DNA of 64,000 nucleotides from Zygnema cylindricum (Eukaryota > Streptophyta > Zygnematophyceae > Zygnematales > Zygnemataceae), in the NCBI GenBank assembly GCA_037447655.1, contig JBBHKE010002813.1:62001-126000 (forward strand). The letters run 5' to 3'. The position numbers were made by a program, and so were the translations under genes. Under the pieces are notes generated by a model. The model was not told where the DNA came from and made no database searches. It saw only the letters and a list, made by a program, of their open reading frames with translations. Positions within the stretch are counted from its first letter, which is position 1. Each line of letters opens with the position of its first letter. Below, piece by piece: positions 22,736 through 35,420 of the stretch.

Positions 22736-25700
22736 TCCATTATCGATTCGCAACCAATGACAATGCCTTACATGATTTGTCCATCTCAACTTCAACCTGT
22801 CAGCTTTTTTTCACATTCATGAAACATCAATCAAAGGAGCTTTGCAATAGCCACAAAAATTCCTTTTTCAACTTCTTTGTTTTTAATTTTACCGAAAAGA
22901 TAGGAGGAGAAACTGTACCTTCATATGGACTAAAAGAATAGTTGATAAGAAGAGGGAAACTAGAGCTCCAATTTTCTGAATACACATTCTGCCTTTGGCT
23001 GCTGATTCTCACTTCTGAAACAGCATTGATTGTTTGATTAACAAATCCAGTTTCTACAGCTAGGGTTTCAAATGAAGAGGTTTTGTATTTGTCGATCACA
23101 TGTAAGTACGCGTAAAAATTGCGGTAATTTGTAACATTCACCGTGAGGTTTCCAAACGACGTTACTATGAATCCTGTGGCCAGATTTTTCCTGCTGAGTC
23201 TTGTCACGTAGTTCGACGTACGGCTGGTGCCATTAACGGACACGAGAACATGGGGTAGGGGAGGAGCGTAGCCCATTGGCGTAATCTGAAACAGGTTCCA
23301 TGTTAAAAATGAGTATTGAAGCGTTTGTGAGAACTTTAGCTGACTGGTTCCATGTGAAACGTTAGTTTAGCGGAGTATAAAAAGATTTAGCTGCAAGGGT
23401 TCAGTGCATGCCCTGCGGCGAATCGACGCTTTCCCTTTGGAATTTTTGACAAAAACTCATGATTTCTTCTAGAGTGAGTTTTTCACCGGATGTTTGCATT
23501 TCTTTTACCCCATTTTCTTTATTTTTCGACTTTTTTTGAGTGACTTTTCAGCACAGCTGTAATCGAAAATGCATAAAAGCAAGATCCACTTTGAAACATT
23601 AATACTTTTCTACGACTTTTATGTCCACTTTAATAATATGATGGGCAGATTGGCAAACCAATTGAGAGTTCTGCCGCAAAAAAATGCACACACAGGCCCA
23701 CTTCAAAAATATTGGCAGACATAGAACCTTGACTTTCAGTTTCAGCTACCAGCTTTTACTGCTTCTGCATGTAACATTCGGTTACATGAGGGTTCAAGGG
23801 AAAATCCCGCCGATTCTAGAACCCTATGCACCACATCTCCAACGAACATCAAACCAGCAACTACCGCACAAATCCGTATAAAATCGGTATAAGACCCGTA
23901 CAAAAATTGTACAAAAACCATACACAGCCTCCAGAGTTAACTGAGCCTCCGTACCCTTAGATCGCACACAACTTCCAGAATAATCAAATAAATCATGACC
24001 GTATCTTAGACCGTACAAAAGTATAACCAAGGTGGCAAATAAATCCTGACCGTACCTTATTGGAGATCACTTTTCCAAAAGTGGCTTTTGAATTGGCATC
24101 TAGCCACAGGTGCAGAGCTCCAGTGATGTACCAGACGCCTCCAGTATTGATTCCATGGACTCTAAAAGAAATTCTATGGCTTTTTCCATCCACCAAAATT
24201 CCAACAAATGGGGTAACATCCATAAAATAAGAAGGCATTCCAAAGCATCCGATTCCGACTATAGGAGACCAAAGGAGAGGATTGAGAGCTCCTGTGTAAT
24301 ATACCGGAAATGGTGTGACAATTCCTACAGGAATTGAATCGATGTAGGCAACCACTTCTCGGTATCTGTTATTGCAAACACAAAGGATTTGGATTAATAT
24401 TGATAATCTGCATCTTTTTCAGATTCTGCAGTTTTTTTTTATTCTGAAGGCAGTTAACGAGATTCGAGTTATTTTTTTGTGTTTTGAGCTGTTACAGGCT
24501 AGTAGAGTCCATTTAGAGGTTTTTATTGTATTCTTCTATGGTTTCCAGTTTGCGAAATTTCATATTACCAACTTGGTATCTTCTGGTAACAGCAAACATT
24601 ATCATTATTGCTTATGCAATTCTATGCATGGATGATAAGGCATATAACTGACTTTCAAGATGTTGTAGACATTTTTTTTATTTGAGGACAAGCTCATACA
24701 TATATTACTTGTACCAGTGATGCCAACAATATAATCGGTTTGCTATGCATATTTGCAAGTTATGTGATCAATTGCATTCACACCCTTCGATTCTTATGTG
24801 TGGGAAATCAAATTTAAGACTTCTATGGCAGTGGAAGTACACTGCCCATCCCCATTAATGTTAGACATTTTCGGGCAATCAAAGTACTTTTCCTCACTGC
24901 ATACTTTTCCGATTTTTAACAGTGACGTCACAATCGAAAGGTAAGTCAAGTTACTTTCCAATAGCTGAACATAAAGTTACGCCTTTGCAATCGGCAGTGT
25001 AGCATGTTGGAAATTTCAAAATTTTTACTTCAAATCAGAAAATAATTAAGACATGGCTTGCTTGGCATGACCTTTCATGATAATCCATAAATGTCATCAT
25101 GGAAATACACATTATTGTTACACTTATGGATACGCACTTACGGATTTGTTGTAAACCAGTAACCTTCATCGTTGGCTGATGGTGAGGCCAAAACCTCCAA
25201 TTGCGCCCGGTATATGTTTTTTGGAAGATATGAAACTGTTTGCTGCGCCGATCCGGTTCTATTGCCGAGTACAAAACGGAAATCGGTGTTGTTAATCGAT
25301 TGAGCTTGCGCAATTGGGATTATGACATCAGCAAATCTGCTCGGTGTTTTTCCTGACCAGAATGTGAGGCTGGCATTGCAAAGAAAGACGCCTGCCACAA
25401 TTTATGATAAAAAAGAACTGAATGAGACTCAATCTGACCCGATTACGTTTGCCAAAAATATGCCATAAGCTTTTCAAACATTTGTCAGTGTCTTCGTCTT
25501 TCAACTAAATCATGGCTCTTACGTAACAAGCCAATAGGAATGATGTTGTGCCGGGATTGCCTCCGAATAACATTCGAAGCATGGAGTACAGGAAGAAGAT
25601 ACCACCTATCTAAATGTGGTGAAACATTCATAATTGTTATCTTGGTGTATGACAACAACATTAACATTTGCTTTATGTCATGAAAAGCACTTAGCTTGAG

Positions 25701-28085
25701 ATGTCTGGATTCTTCATCCGTGTTTTTGGAATATACTCTACTCTGATTCACAAAGTACTTTTGAAACGAGTTCATTGATAGTTTACCTTTTCCCTAGAAT
25801 TAAGTTACATGTTGATCAACCTTTATAGAAGCCCTTAATTAAATTCTTTCATTTCCACCGCATTTCCGACAAAGAAGCAAACACATATGAGTGGTAAAAC
25901 TGAAATAGAGCAGTCTTGTGTTTCAGATGAGTACTTCAATTTCACTAGTATAAATCGCCCGTGTAGAAAATAGAGTAGATTCCGCACTCCTCCAAAATGA
26001 AAACAAAAGCAACTAATTGAACATTTGCCAAACTCACATACTGCTCCAATTTTGAAATTAGGAAACGCCTGTTTTACTTAGATTATCTAAACTCGGACAT
26101 GTTTACATAACTGTATTGACCCTTAGATTGTTAGATTAACACACATAGCGTGTTTATTTGTTTCCTAGAGTACTCTCTCTCTTTCAAAAATCAAGAAAAA
26201 AAAAAAACTCACAGTGACGCACCTGTGTCTTCAGCCACAGTGTTGACCATCATCACTGTCACTTTGCGAGTCTGTTCACACCCCCTATTCCCAAGTCAAG
26301 TGAGTATATCACTGAAGAAAATTTCAAGTACTATTAAAAGTGTTTTGAAAGTCTACAAATTCTGATAGATTTTCCCCAGAAAACATTAATCTCAAAAAAA
26401 GGTAGCCTCAAAGTTGACCTCAAATAGTAAGTCACCTGAACGTTCTGACAACTTCGACTTTAGAGATAGCTACAATTTATTTTAAAATTCGGTGAGTTCA
26501 CTGCTGACGAATGCCTTGTTTCAGAAAATTCAAAGAGGAGGAACTGAAAAAGGGGTAAAAGACATAATGAACCTATATTTCACCTAAACTGTAGTAGGTG
26601 TATGGGCACTTATAAAGCTTACCTTATTGAGCCAAACAGCATATTTGGTAAGATCTTCATCGAAATTGAACGATACTCCTATCCCAAGTGGTTGTGGAGC
26701 TCTGCATCACATCATGTCAAAAACTATGTTAGTGTATTTCCAAATTAAGAAACTAACTTAAGATGTTAACGAACACTTAGCTTATAAGTTATGTTGAAAG
26801 AAAACTAAGCAGGTACGTAAAGAAACGGAAAAACTGGAGTAATAACGAATTTGCACTATATTTATACAGTTTACTTATTTAAAGAAGGGAAAGAGAGCCC
26901 ACACAGCGCGAAGAACGTTAAGATTGTCGAAAAATACGTCCACGAATCGGCTCACTTGAGAACCGATTCCATAGCAATTGTAGTTCAATGAGATTCGACC
27001 CCAACTCTGTGAATCCTTTCACACAAAAACCCCACATTTTCACACTAATGAAGAGCAATACCAACAATTGTAGAAAAAGAACAAAGAAACTGACAGGCAA
27101 ATACTTTCAAACATAAACAAATAGTTTACAAATGGTTATAAATTGTGACAAAGAAACTGAGAAATAACTGATGGACTTGTACACATGATGTGACGTGACG
27201 TTGTATCGATCACATTTGATTTTAAATGGCTTTTTTAAGGGAACTAGTATGGCTGACAATAAACTTAAGTGGAGTCTGAATTGGGTATTTTATTTAATTA
27301 GAGACAAATATTTTCTGTTTTTTAATAGCAACAAGATACATGAGAGAAATTCGTAAAGTTACGATAGAAGTTCAACGACCGGATAAGGGGAAAGGAGGAA
27401 TGCATCGAGAAAATAAGTAGAGGAAGATGAAGAGTTTGTGGATAAAGAAAATGAAAAACATATCAAAGAAAATAAAAATTGATAACAAAAACGAATACTT
27501 TACAATGCAAAACAAATTCTATTTTTTTCCACTTTCCCTTCAATCCTTCCCTCCAATTCTTCCATTTCTCCCATACAACATTCCAAATCCTCTCACATGC
27601 ATGGAATCCCAAAAACAAACAAAAAAAAACAAAACAAAACAAAAAAAAAACGAAAACAAATAGCTAAAACCATAAAGAACCAAAGAGTCAACCCAATCCC
27701 AAAAATCTAGATTTTCCACCTTCTTGCATTTCAAAGGCGGTTTAAAATTCCCCGAAAACGCATCCGGATCGTACCCAAAAACAAAATTAGCCATTAAAGG
27801 AACATCACACGCTGGGGCTCCTTTGATTGGCTGCACGTGGCGCTGGGCCTCAAAAGCCCCAATAAACCCCCTGGTATCCACACTATATATGGAAGACTGA
27901 TTTTTGCCGCGGAAACCGCTATTAGTGTTTTTTTTTAACGAAATCTTTGAAAATGAGGGATTGGGGAATTTCTGATTTGGGAATATCGGAGAGGCGAGAA
28001 GAGGGAGGGGCATAAAAAAGAGGAAAAGGACAAAAAGTACGGCACCCATTTTTGGTGTGGATAAGAGACGCTCAACAGAAGACAT
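22335..28085 (-). CDS. peptide-N4-(N-acetyl-beta-glucosaminyl)asparagine amidase A-like protein (PNGase A), 8 exons
   Basis: Minus-strand exons in order: 28085-27720, 27006-26903, 26701-26623, 26271-26223, 25391-25142, 24365-24056, 23285-22919, 22600-22335. All introns are GT..AG, phases match, and the product is 596 aa, close to known PNGase A size. The leader VLFVLFLFFMPLPLLA is a signal peptide; M13 (28049) is an alternative start. Family landmarks follow in order: VFGYD...KPPLKC, RISLNYNC..GSQVSRFVDV, NFDEDLTKYAVW, KVTVMMVNTVAEDTGVF, then YREVVAYIDSIPVG, PFPVYYTGALNPLLWSP, MPSYFMDVTPFVG, ALHLWLDAN, and a C-terminal beta-rich part with GLIDYNTMDAWGG and GCYFANY. Many NXS/T sequons fit a secreted or vacuolar glycoprotein. 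Such enzymes remove N-glycans from glycopeptides, releasing Asp-peptide and glycan; I infer this activity from family membership. The last exon lies in duplication copy 2. It converges on the J-protein gene; both concern secretory-pathway proteins, but I see no evidence of co-regulation. Confidence 0.88.
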
Positions 28086-28194
28086 GGAAAGGCGTTTTTT
28101 TTTTCTCCGATTTCAGTTTTTCTGGGGAAAGAAAATTAACAAAGGAATAATTGTCAGAAAGTTAATATAGGAACGAGGCGAGGATGTAATCTTT

Positions 28195-28845
28195 CTCTCT
28201 CTCTCTCACTCTGTTCCTCTGGACCCCTCATTTCCACCTCCCTCTCTCCCTCCTCTTTTCCCTCCCTCTCCATCTCCCTCCCTCCCTCTCCCTCTCCTTC
28301 CCTCCCTCTTTCCTTCCCTCTCCCTCTATTTCCCTCCCTCTCTCGCCCTCCCTTTTCTCTCCCTCTCTCTCCCTTTTTCCTTCCTCTTGCTCCCTCTCCC
28401 TTCCTATCACTCCCTTTCCCTCTCTCTCCCTCCCTCTCCCTCTCATCGTCTCACATTCGATTCCCCTTCTCAAAAACCCCTCCACCTACTCTCCTCTCCT
28501 CTCTCCTCTCTCCTCCCCTTTACAAACCTTCCATGGCAAACCCAAATCTAAAAATAGTTTAATTTCCCATTTTTGGGTACAAATGCAACAATTACCTCTT
28601 TCCTCTCCCTCTCCCTCTCCCTCTTTCACTTCCTCCCCGTTTTCCTCCCTTCTTATCTCCTTTCACTTGTGCTTCTCTCCGCGTAGAATTTCCCCGTCAC
28701 TCGCCCTTCTTTCTCTCTCTCTCCCTCTCTCTCTCTCCCTCCCTCTCTTTCTCTCTTTCTCCCTCTCTCTCTCCCTCTCTCTCTCTCTCTCCCTCCCTCT
28801 CTCTCTCTCTCTCTCTCTTAGCCGCACAGCCTCCAGCCGTCCTAC
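28195..28845. repeat. CT/CCCTCT pyrimidine tracts upstream of PNGase gene
   Basis: Two long imperfect pyrimidine tracts (about 28195-28480 and 28590-28820) of TCTC, CTCCCT and CCTCCCT units, separated by about 100 bp of ordinary sequence. They lie 110-740 bp upstream of the PNGase start codon and so overlap its probable promoter. In the plus-strand view they are CT-rich; in the gene's sense they are GA-rich, the composition bound by plant GAGA-binding (BPC) factors. Confidence 0.7.
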
Positions 28846-28859
28846 AGACGTCGAGGGTT

Positions 28860-30609
28860 GGTGATGGGAATTGCCGCTCTTTATATCCGGAGGATGGGGC
28901 GTTTCTGTACGGACGGACAGCTGGGCGGCAGGTTGTACGATTGCCAATCGTGCGTCACGTCGGGCGTACCGACAAAACGACGTCGGTGGAAGCATGTAAC
29001 CGAACATCCGAACGGAAAAGTCGTACAGGCCAATTTACACGCTGGAAAGTCGGCGAACGTTCTTTTTATTTTACTTTGGTTCATTATTTGGTTAGCTGGA
29101 CACTCATTTCTGGTTGGCAAGTATTAAAGACCGCGTGATATGTGGATGTACTTTAAAAAAAGATATGATGACTTTGATTGTATGTACGAAATTCTGTCGG
29201 GTTGTAAGTGACTTAAAAAGAGGGATTGTACCTGCAGAATTGTCCTTTACGGCTGTAGGAATCTTATTTGTCAAAAAATCTGGCAGATCAAGCTGGTGGC
29301 TTGGCGTCAGCTGGCATCTTGCGCCAATCATTTGGCAGATATTCCAAGACTGGTGATAAGTACAGAGTTTTTAAACTTTTCATTTTGTCGCGGTACTAAA
29401 AGTTAAGAAACGTACAAGTACGCTACGTTTAGGGTACGACTTCTGTCGTACGGAATGCAAACAAACAAAGGAACCGCATATATTCCACACCGTTGCCCCG
29501 CGAATCACGCTACTAGGATTGATGCCACAAAATTCCTGCCCGAAAAAAAATGTTCTTCGGCCAGGAAATACTGTCGTTTTCGTAATGACAAAATATCTTG
29601 CGGTTTTAATCGTCCACCGGTCCAAGTCACCCCTAAATTTTAGTTTTACAGTTATCCATTTTCCACGGTCACACAGTCACGCCATAATTTTTTTTATTTT
29701 TTTTTTAGGGCTGGGCCCAATTGGCCTAAGAAAAAAATTGTTTTGCGCGATGACCCGATTGATGGGCCCCATTGCATGATCCGTACAGTCGTACTATTTG
29801 GACACATGCGTCACGCTTCAGGAGTCCAATGGGATCTTGAATGTAGATTATTAATTCTGGCCATTCAATCCGCCGCGTGGCCAAATACAAATAAAATGAA
29901 AGAAAAACGGGCAGGATGAAAATATGTGAAATTTATTTTTTCCACAACTTCTTTACCCATCTCAAAAAACAATTGGGAATAATTTTACCATTTGGACGAA
30001 TCAGCTTGATGCTTTGGACAAAGAAAATATGTTTTTCACTTTTCCGACGGGCAATAGACGTGTACCTCGCTTGTTTGTATACACTAAGATTACACGTGTC
30101 ATTAAGACAGGCCCGCCCGATTTTCCGCGGTTACAACATGATTCGTGCAACCACTTAGGGGAAATTTCAAATTTTCAATTTTCAATTTTCAATATTCAAT
30201 TTTTAATTTTTAAATATGATTTGACACGCGTAAAGCGGACGCCAAACGAAGTTGTTTTGTCTTCTTGCACGATTCCATTCTAAATTAATTACTCGTAGCT
30301 ACAGTCCATGCAGCAACAGCTTTCATTCTGTCCGACGTTACATTGGAATTTGGACCGAATATTTTTGTCTTTTACATTCTGTTCAAAAAGGACCCTGATC
30401 TGCGCGCTGTACAACCCTTTTTTTTAGGAGCCTCTCCGACAAAGCGGTTTCCAGCAAATTGCGTTGCTGCAAATATCCGACGGAAAAATAAATCCACCGA
30501 TGGCGACCAATAGAGGCAATTTGGCCATAAACAGGAAGCTTTTTGTTTTGTCCTTTAGCTACAGCTTTGGAATCGGGTTTTGTAGTAGTCACAAACTTTT
30601 ATTGACCGG
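28860..30609. other. intergenic, no gene recognised
   Basis: Rich in GTACGG/CCGTAC words. A small TTTTCAAT-unit repeat lies at about 30168-30205. Open frames are short and overlap on both strands. I recognise neither a gene nor a complete mobile element here. Confidence 0.5.
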
Positions 30610-30611
30610 TA

Positions 30612-31193
30612 CACCGTGAATCGTTATTACTTATTAGACTAGAGAAATTATTAGTATCAATAATAAATTAGTGTCATTGATGCTAATTTGTGTATCAATA
30701 CCATCGTCAAAAAAATGTTTAATTGTAATTTCTCCTTAACGCTGATTTAGGTGTACAGGATCCGCCGTCATGACATACACGTTAAAATAGGTAGAAGTAC
30801 AAAATCTGACAATCCGTACCACGTCTCGTCCTTCCATTGTAATGAATCCACAAATATAATTTAGGTTTGAGGATGAACAATCATTACACCGTAAATACTT
30901 ATACACTAAAATAGGTACGAGTTTATTCTAAGCGCAGTTCTGTATGTAACCGACATAAGTAAACAACAATTTCCGTACAATCTTCGGTAATGAAGTACAA
31001 TGATGTACGAACAACCACCATCCGTACACCGCACTATTCAATAAATATGTACGGTAACACCATTGACGCTAATTCACAAGAACCATAATTAACGTCACGG
31101 ATAAATTAGAATCTGTCACTGTATTTCGGGTATTAATGTCAAAATTTTGGGGCGCCGATATAGAGTACATAAGTCTAATAACGATTCGCGGTG
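30612..31193. mobile_element. TA-flanked inverted-repeat element (CACCG ends)
   Basis: Left CACCGTGAATCGTTATTA and right TAATAACGATTCGCGGTG are near-perfect inverted repeats, bounded by TA (30610-30611, 31194-31195). 582 bp and non-coding. The interior is dense in variants of the terminal motif, suggesting nested or rearranged copies. Confidence 0.7.
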
Positions 31194-31264
31194 TAGCTTC
31201 TAATATTAGGGTTTCGATATATTTACCGTGTACTTTTAGTTCCTTGTTCACAGTCCTTTTTGTA

Positions 31265-31811
31265 CACCGTCAATCCCTATTAGAGTAAAGGAATAAATAG
31301 CGTAAAAAAAAAATTAGTGTTATTAACACTAATCGGGATTTTTTTTTTTTTTTTAAATATATATACTAATTAATCCCTAACTGTAAATTGGATTGTCCTG
31401 AATAATAAATACCCGCCCTTTCGATGTCTACAGTAATATGTGTATTTGTACAAAATCTGACAATTCGTAAGCCGTCGAGCTGTTCACACGGTCGACGGAC
31501 GAACATATGAGAACGTGATTTTTTTCGACAAGTTTGCATCTCTTTCTTCCAGTGCACATTCACATGTGTGCGCAATAATGTTCAGTGTCTTTTTATGCCT
31601 TTGTAATTCAAAAAGTACCATTTCGTACGGAAATACCCTGTTCGTACGCCACACTATTTCTATCGCAATGTATTTCCATTATTAACGCTAATTGAAAAAA
31701 AAACATAATAGAATAATGGAAAAAATAGAATTATGGATTGTATTTCAGGTTTTTTTTTTTTAAAAAAGGGCACCGAATTGGCGTTATATACTCTAATAGC
31801 GATTGACGGTG
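31265..31811. mobile_element. TA-flanked inverted-repeat element (CACCG ends)
   Basis: The left end CACCGTCAATCCCTATTAGA and right end TCTAATAGCGATTGACGGTG pair with one mismatch. TA flanks are at 31263-31264 and 31812-31813. The interior shares GTACAAAATCTGACAA and the TTCACACGGTCGACGGACGA landmark with 6308-7313. 547 bp, no transposase. Confidence 0.75.
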
Positions 31812-31839
31812 TACTTTACTGAATCGAGCGTTTTTAGGT

Positions 31840-32290
31840 GTGAAGGTCGCGTGTGAGGGGGTCCACGTCGCCCTGCATTCCTTTCACTACAATTTCGCTT
31901 TACGACGCCTCGCTCCGCGCGGTGCGTCGCAAGTATAAATATGTTTAGGATTTTTTCTCATTCGTGTTTTTTTTTTTTTTTTTAAACCCGAACCAATAAC
32001 CCTATGACCCTAAAAATCCGCGGTACTCGGGCGGTATTTTGCAAGTGTGCAGGTCTCGGCGCATTTCGTCTCATGTAGGAGACCTGCACACCCTGCACAC
32101 CACGGGCGAGAAAACTAACGAACCTTGAATCTTGCGTTTTTCGGGCTCTGTGAAGTGTGAACCTCCGAGGTCAGTTTCGCGCATTGTGAGAGATCCACGT
32201 CGACCCCCCATCATCTTTTCGTTTTACGACGCGCCGCGCCGCGCGGACGTAAAACTGTATATATGTGTTTAGGGTTTTTTATTATTTAGT
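31840..32290. repeat. diverged direct repeat with CG-rich core, and a 13-bp inverted repeat
   Basis: Two related blocks (about 31850-31990 and 32180-32290) share GTCCACGTCG / ATCCACGTCGACC, a TTTACGACGC core rich in CGC, and TATAAATATGTTTAGG / TATATATGTGTTTAGGG. Between them, GTGTGCAGGTCTC (32045-32057) and GAGACCTGCACAC (32079-32091) form a perfect 13-bp inverted repeat with a 21-nt loop. Confidence 0.6.
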
Positions 32291-32946
32291 GTTCTTTTCA
32301 TATAAAAAAAACCAAACCACACCCTAAAAAACCCTAAGCGTGTAAACCCTGACCAGTTACCCGGAAGGTACCTTCCTTTGTAATTTTGTCTAAAGGTAAT
32401 TTCGTCTGCCGATGCCTTACAGGTGTCCATGAAGAAAGCTTTATTTGCCACGGCATTCAATGGAACATCCAACGGTAATATTTACGCCAAACAGATAAAG
32501 GGTTTGTCCTGCAACATACCGTTGGTAATCCGTACTATAACTTCTCGCGAATTTTACAATCGTGTCCGAAGAGTGTTAGATACACGCGTCGGCACGCGAA
32601 AGTGTGTGCGTCGACACTAAAAAGCGCACTCGTATTTGATTCCTATTGATAAAGACGGAGGGATGTTACGCGAATCTGTTCTCACAAGTTGAAACGTCGA
32701 CGAGAGGTCGCAAAAGTCAAAATTTTACATAACCGAAACCGACCGTTTTTTTTTGCAAAATCTGAGAAACCGACGCCCGACCTGGTTATGTCACGCTCCA
32801 AAATTGTTAACCGTTAACCGACCGGCGTTTAACAAAATAAAAATTAACCGAAACTCGATTTCTCGCGACTAACCGTGCCCGCCCGTAACCGAAGAAGTAC
32901 AAAATTATCTAACGTACGACGTATGAATAAGCCAATTATTACGATT

Positions 32947-33110
32947 TGTCAAGTTCCCTTAGATTTGCGAAATGAATAGTGTTTACTAACGTGTCAGATT
33001 TGCGACGCTTTGTCACGTTCCCTAAGATTGCAAAATGAATATTGATACTACCGTGCCAAATTTGCGACGCTTTGTCGCGTTCCCTAAGATTTGCGAAAAA
33101 AATAGTGTTA
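32947..33110. repeat. tandem repeat, three copies of about 55-60 bp
   Basis: Three consecutive units share TTTGCGACGCTTTGTC, CGTTCCCTAAGATT and GCAAAATGAATA. The units differ by several substitutions and small indels. Non-coding in appearance. Confidence 0.7.
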
Positions 33111-33641
33111 ATCATGATGTCACGTACTTCCACGATACCGAAGAGTACAAAGTACAATAATGTTGGATTATATGGACAGTACAAAATTTTCATTTTTTTT
33201 GTTTTTTGGTTGACCGACCGTAACCGACCGTTTTTTTTTCCTGGTGAATCAACCGATTGTAACCGCCCGACCCCCAAAATTTGGCAGCTGAATCCGTTTC
33301 GGATCCGGCGCGGGCGGTCGGTTAACGGCCCGTCACGGTTTCTGTTGATCGTTTGCGACCTCTGGCGTCGACTATGTGAACACGGGCTTATACTATATCG
33401 GCTACACTGTGGGATAAGTGTACTTAAATTAGAGTTAGGCATAAATTATAGTTAATTATTTCGTGGTGAAATGCCTCAAACACAAATTAGAGTTAGTAAT
33501 ACCGATTGTATTTTTAGCTAATTACTTTCTTAACGCTATTAGCGATTCACGCTGTAGTGTCATTGATTATGTTCTTAGTTGCAGAGGTAAGATTTATGGG
33601 TACTGATATAGTGTCATCGACGCTGATAATAATGCACTGTA
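33111..33641. other. intergenic, transposon-end fragment
   Basis: Includes TAACCG/CCGACCG-rich low-complexity stretches. One right-hand terminal motif of the CACCG family, TTAGCGATTCACGCTGTAG (about 33540), has no clear partner. No gene recognised. Confidence 0.45.
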
Positions 33642-33855
33642 CACCTTGAATCGTTATTAGAGTATAAGTTATTTTAGCGTATAGGAATAATTACCGTTAT
33701 TAACGCTAATTGGGAATTTGTAAATTTTCAAAGAAATCGTCTACTCTAATTAGGAATTAGGGTTTTTTTTAAATTGTATGGATAATTATATTTGAGAATT
33801 TGAAAAAAAAAAGTACCCGAATTAGCGTTCAATACGGTTATAACCATTCGCGGTG
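33642..33855. mobile_element. short TA-flanked MITE (CACCN ends)
   Basis: Left CACCTTGAATCGTTATTAG and right GGTTATAACCATTCGCGGTG are imperfect inverted repeats bounded by TA (33640-33641, 33856-33857). At 214 bp it is the shortest clear member of the family in the window and looks like an internal deletion derivative. Confidence 0.65.
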
Positions 33856-33861
33856 TAGTGT

Positions 33862-34575
33862 TTTGTGACATTGTAGATGTTTAGGGTTTGTTACATTTTG
33901 ATGCACGCTCACTATGATAGCATCGACGTCGTTAATTCCAAAACTTTCCGCCATGGTTTCCCTATTTTGTTTTTTCGTCCTTTCTCACTCTACTTGCTAT
34001 CAAAATACGCCCAAAGACAATAAAAAGTAATATTTTTTGGAGATCTTTCATTTGATAACATTATTGTATTTTTTCATTGCAACAATTGTGAGATAGACAT
34101 GGATATTGGGAGGGGAAGAGAGAAAGAGGCGCCTTCACAAACTTCGCTTTTGACGAAATGACGTCCATTGGTCGAAACCTCTCCACGGCCCCTTTACCAA
34201 AAAAAAGTGCACAAAAAAAGTACGCACAGGTTGGAAACGTGCAGTAGGTTTTTTTTTGGTACTCCGCGTAGATTTTTTTTCAAAAAATCTTTGACGATTG
34301 CAACGTCGTCTGTTTACTCGTTCACATCATGAAACTTTAGTTAAACTCACCCCGCGATGTGATTTGAATAGAAGTTTGAAGATGAGTTGGAGGGGCGCAA
34401 AAGTGAGTCGAAACACACTAGACGACAAACGACATACATTTAAAATTTCAAAGTGACGCAAATTGTACTGTGGTAATTTCATTTTTTTGGTATGGCTACG
34501 GATTTTCTCGTTACTGGCTAAGTTTTGGAGGAAAATGACAAAAAAAACCCTTACTTAACACATGGGAAAGTGCCC
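33862..34575. mobile_element. Harbinger-type MITE, 5'-truncated
   Basis: It begins abruptly after the previous element with TTGTGACATTGTAGATGTTTAG, a point that is internal in the complete copies (about 4985 and 7555). It ends with ACACATGGGAAAGTGCCC followed by TAA (34576-34578), a TWA target. The interior shares CGCCATGGTTTCCCTATTTTG and related landmarks. Confidence 0.6.
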
Positions 34576-34578
34576 TAA

Positions 34579-35415
34579 GCTAAGTTGAGTTTAAATTTGC
34601 TTGTTAATCTGCTAAACATCTTTGACTTGCGAAATATTGTGACAACCAATCAAAATTATGTCGGACTTATGAACGTCGACCAACATAAAAAAATCAACAA
34701 TACGTTGACCGACATAAAAAAATCAACAATTCACACGGCAGACCAAGATTTAAGGTAACAAAAATGAGGCAACCACTTGTAGAAAAAAGTGTTGCGCACA
34801 AACGCAGTCTCACTTTCTTTTTGAGATAAAGTTTCTCTCTCTCACTTTCTCAATTAAGTGAACTCCACTTTGAGAGCATATGCTGGCGTCGTCAACTGAT
34901 GTGGCTTGATTTGGTAGAGCGCAACAATGCTCATATTTTACAATTAGTTTCATTGGTACCCGGGTTCGGTTTCTTATCAAGTACAAGGTGTTGTTTTTGG
35001 AAGATTAAGTTTCGTATGTGCGTGCGCATGTTTGCGTGCGTATGTAATTATCTGATATAATGTGGAGGTTCGAACCGATTTGCGGATTGGGAATTAAATG
35101 TACGAGTAAAATTAATGGACTAATTCAGTGGCGCGGAATGCGTTGGGAAATGGACGGCGGATCGCGAAGCGATCCAATGTGAAATGTACAAAATATTTAA
35201 GGTGTACGCCGACCGTACAGAACATAATGCAACAGGCGACATCTATGGAAAAAGGACGCCACTGGTACGTAGAATCAATTTTGGACAGACTTACTTTGAT
35301 TCTGACCGGCGGAATTTATGGAGAGGTACGCAGTTTCGGTACGGACAAGATTTGGATAGTACAGTTTAATTTCCGCAGTGGTTCGAGCTAGACGTGGAAG
35401 GCGGACGGCGTCCGC
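34579..35415. other. intergenic, no gene recognised
   Basis: AT-rich, with a local repeat of CCGACATAAAAAAATCAACAA near 34680-34730 and a purine/pyrimidine stretch near 34830. Open frames at 35128-35391 have no recognisable domain. The segment ends in the target site of the composite copia insertion. Confidence 0.5.
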
Positions 35416-35420
35416 CGATA

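Noticed and set aside
28195-28845. Ser/Leu- or Arg/Glu-repeat proteins in the CT-rich tracts
   Set aside because: Low-complexity microsatellite translation on both strands, with no independent support.
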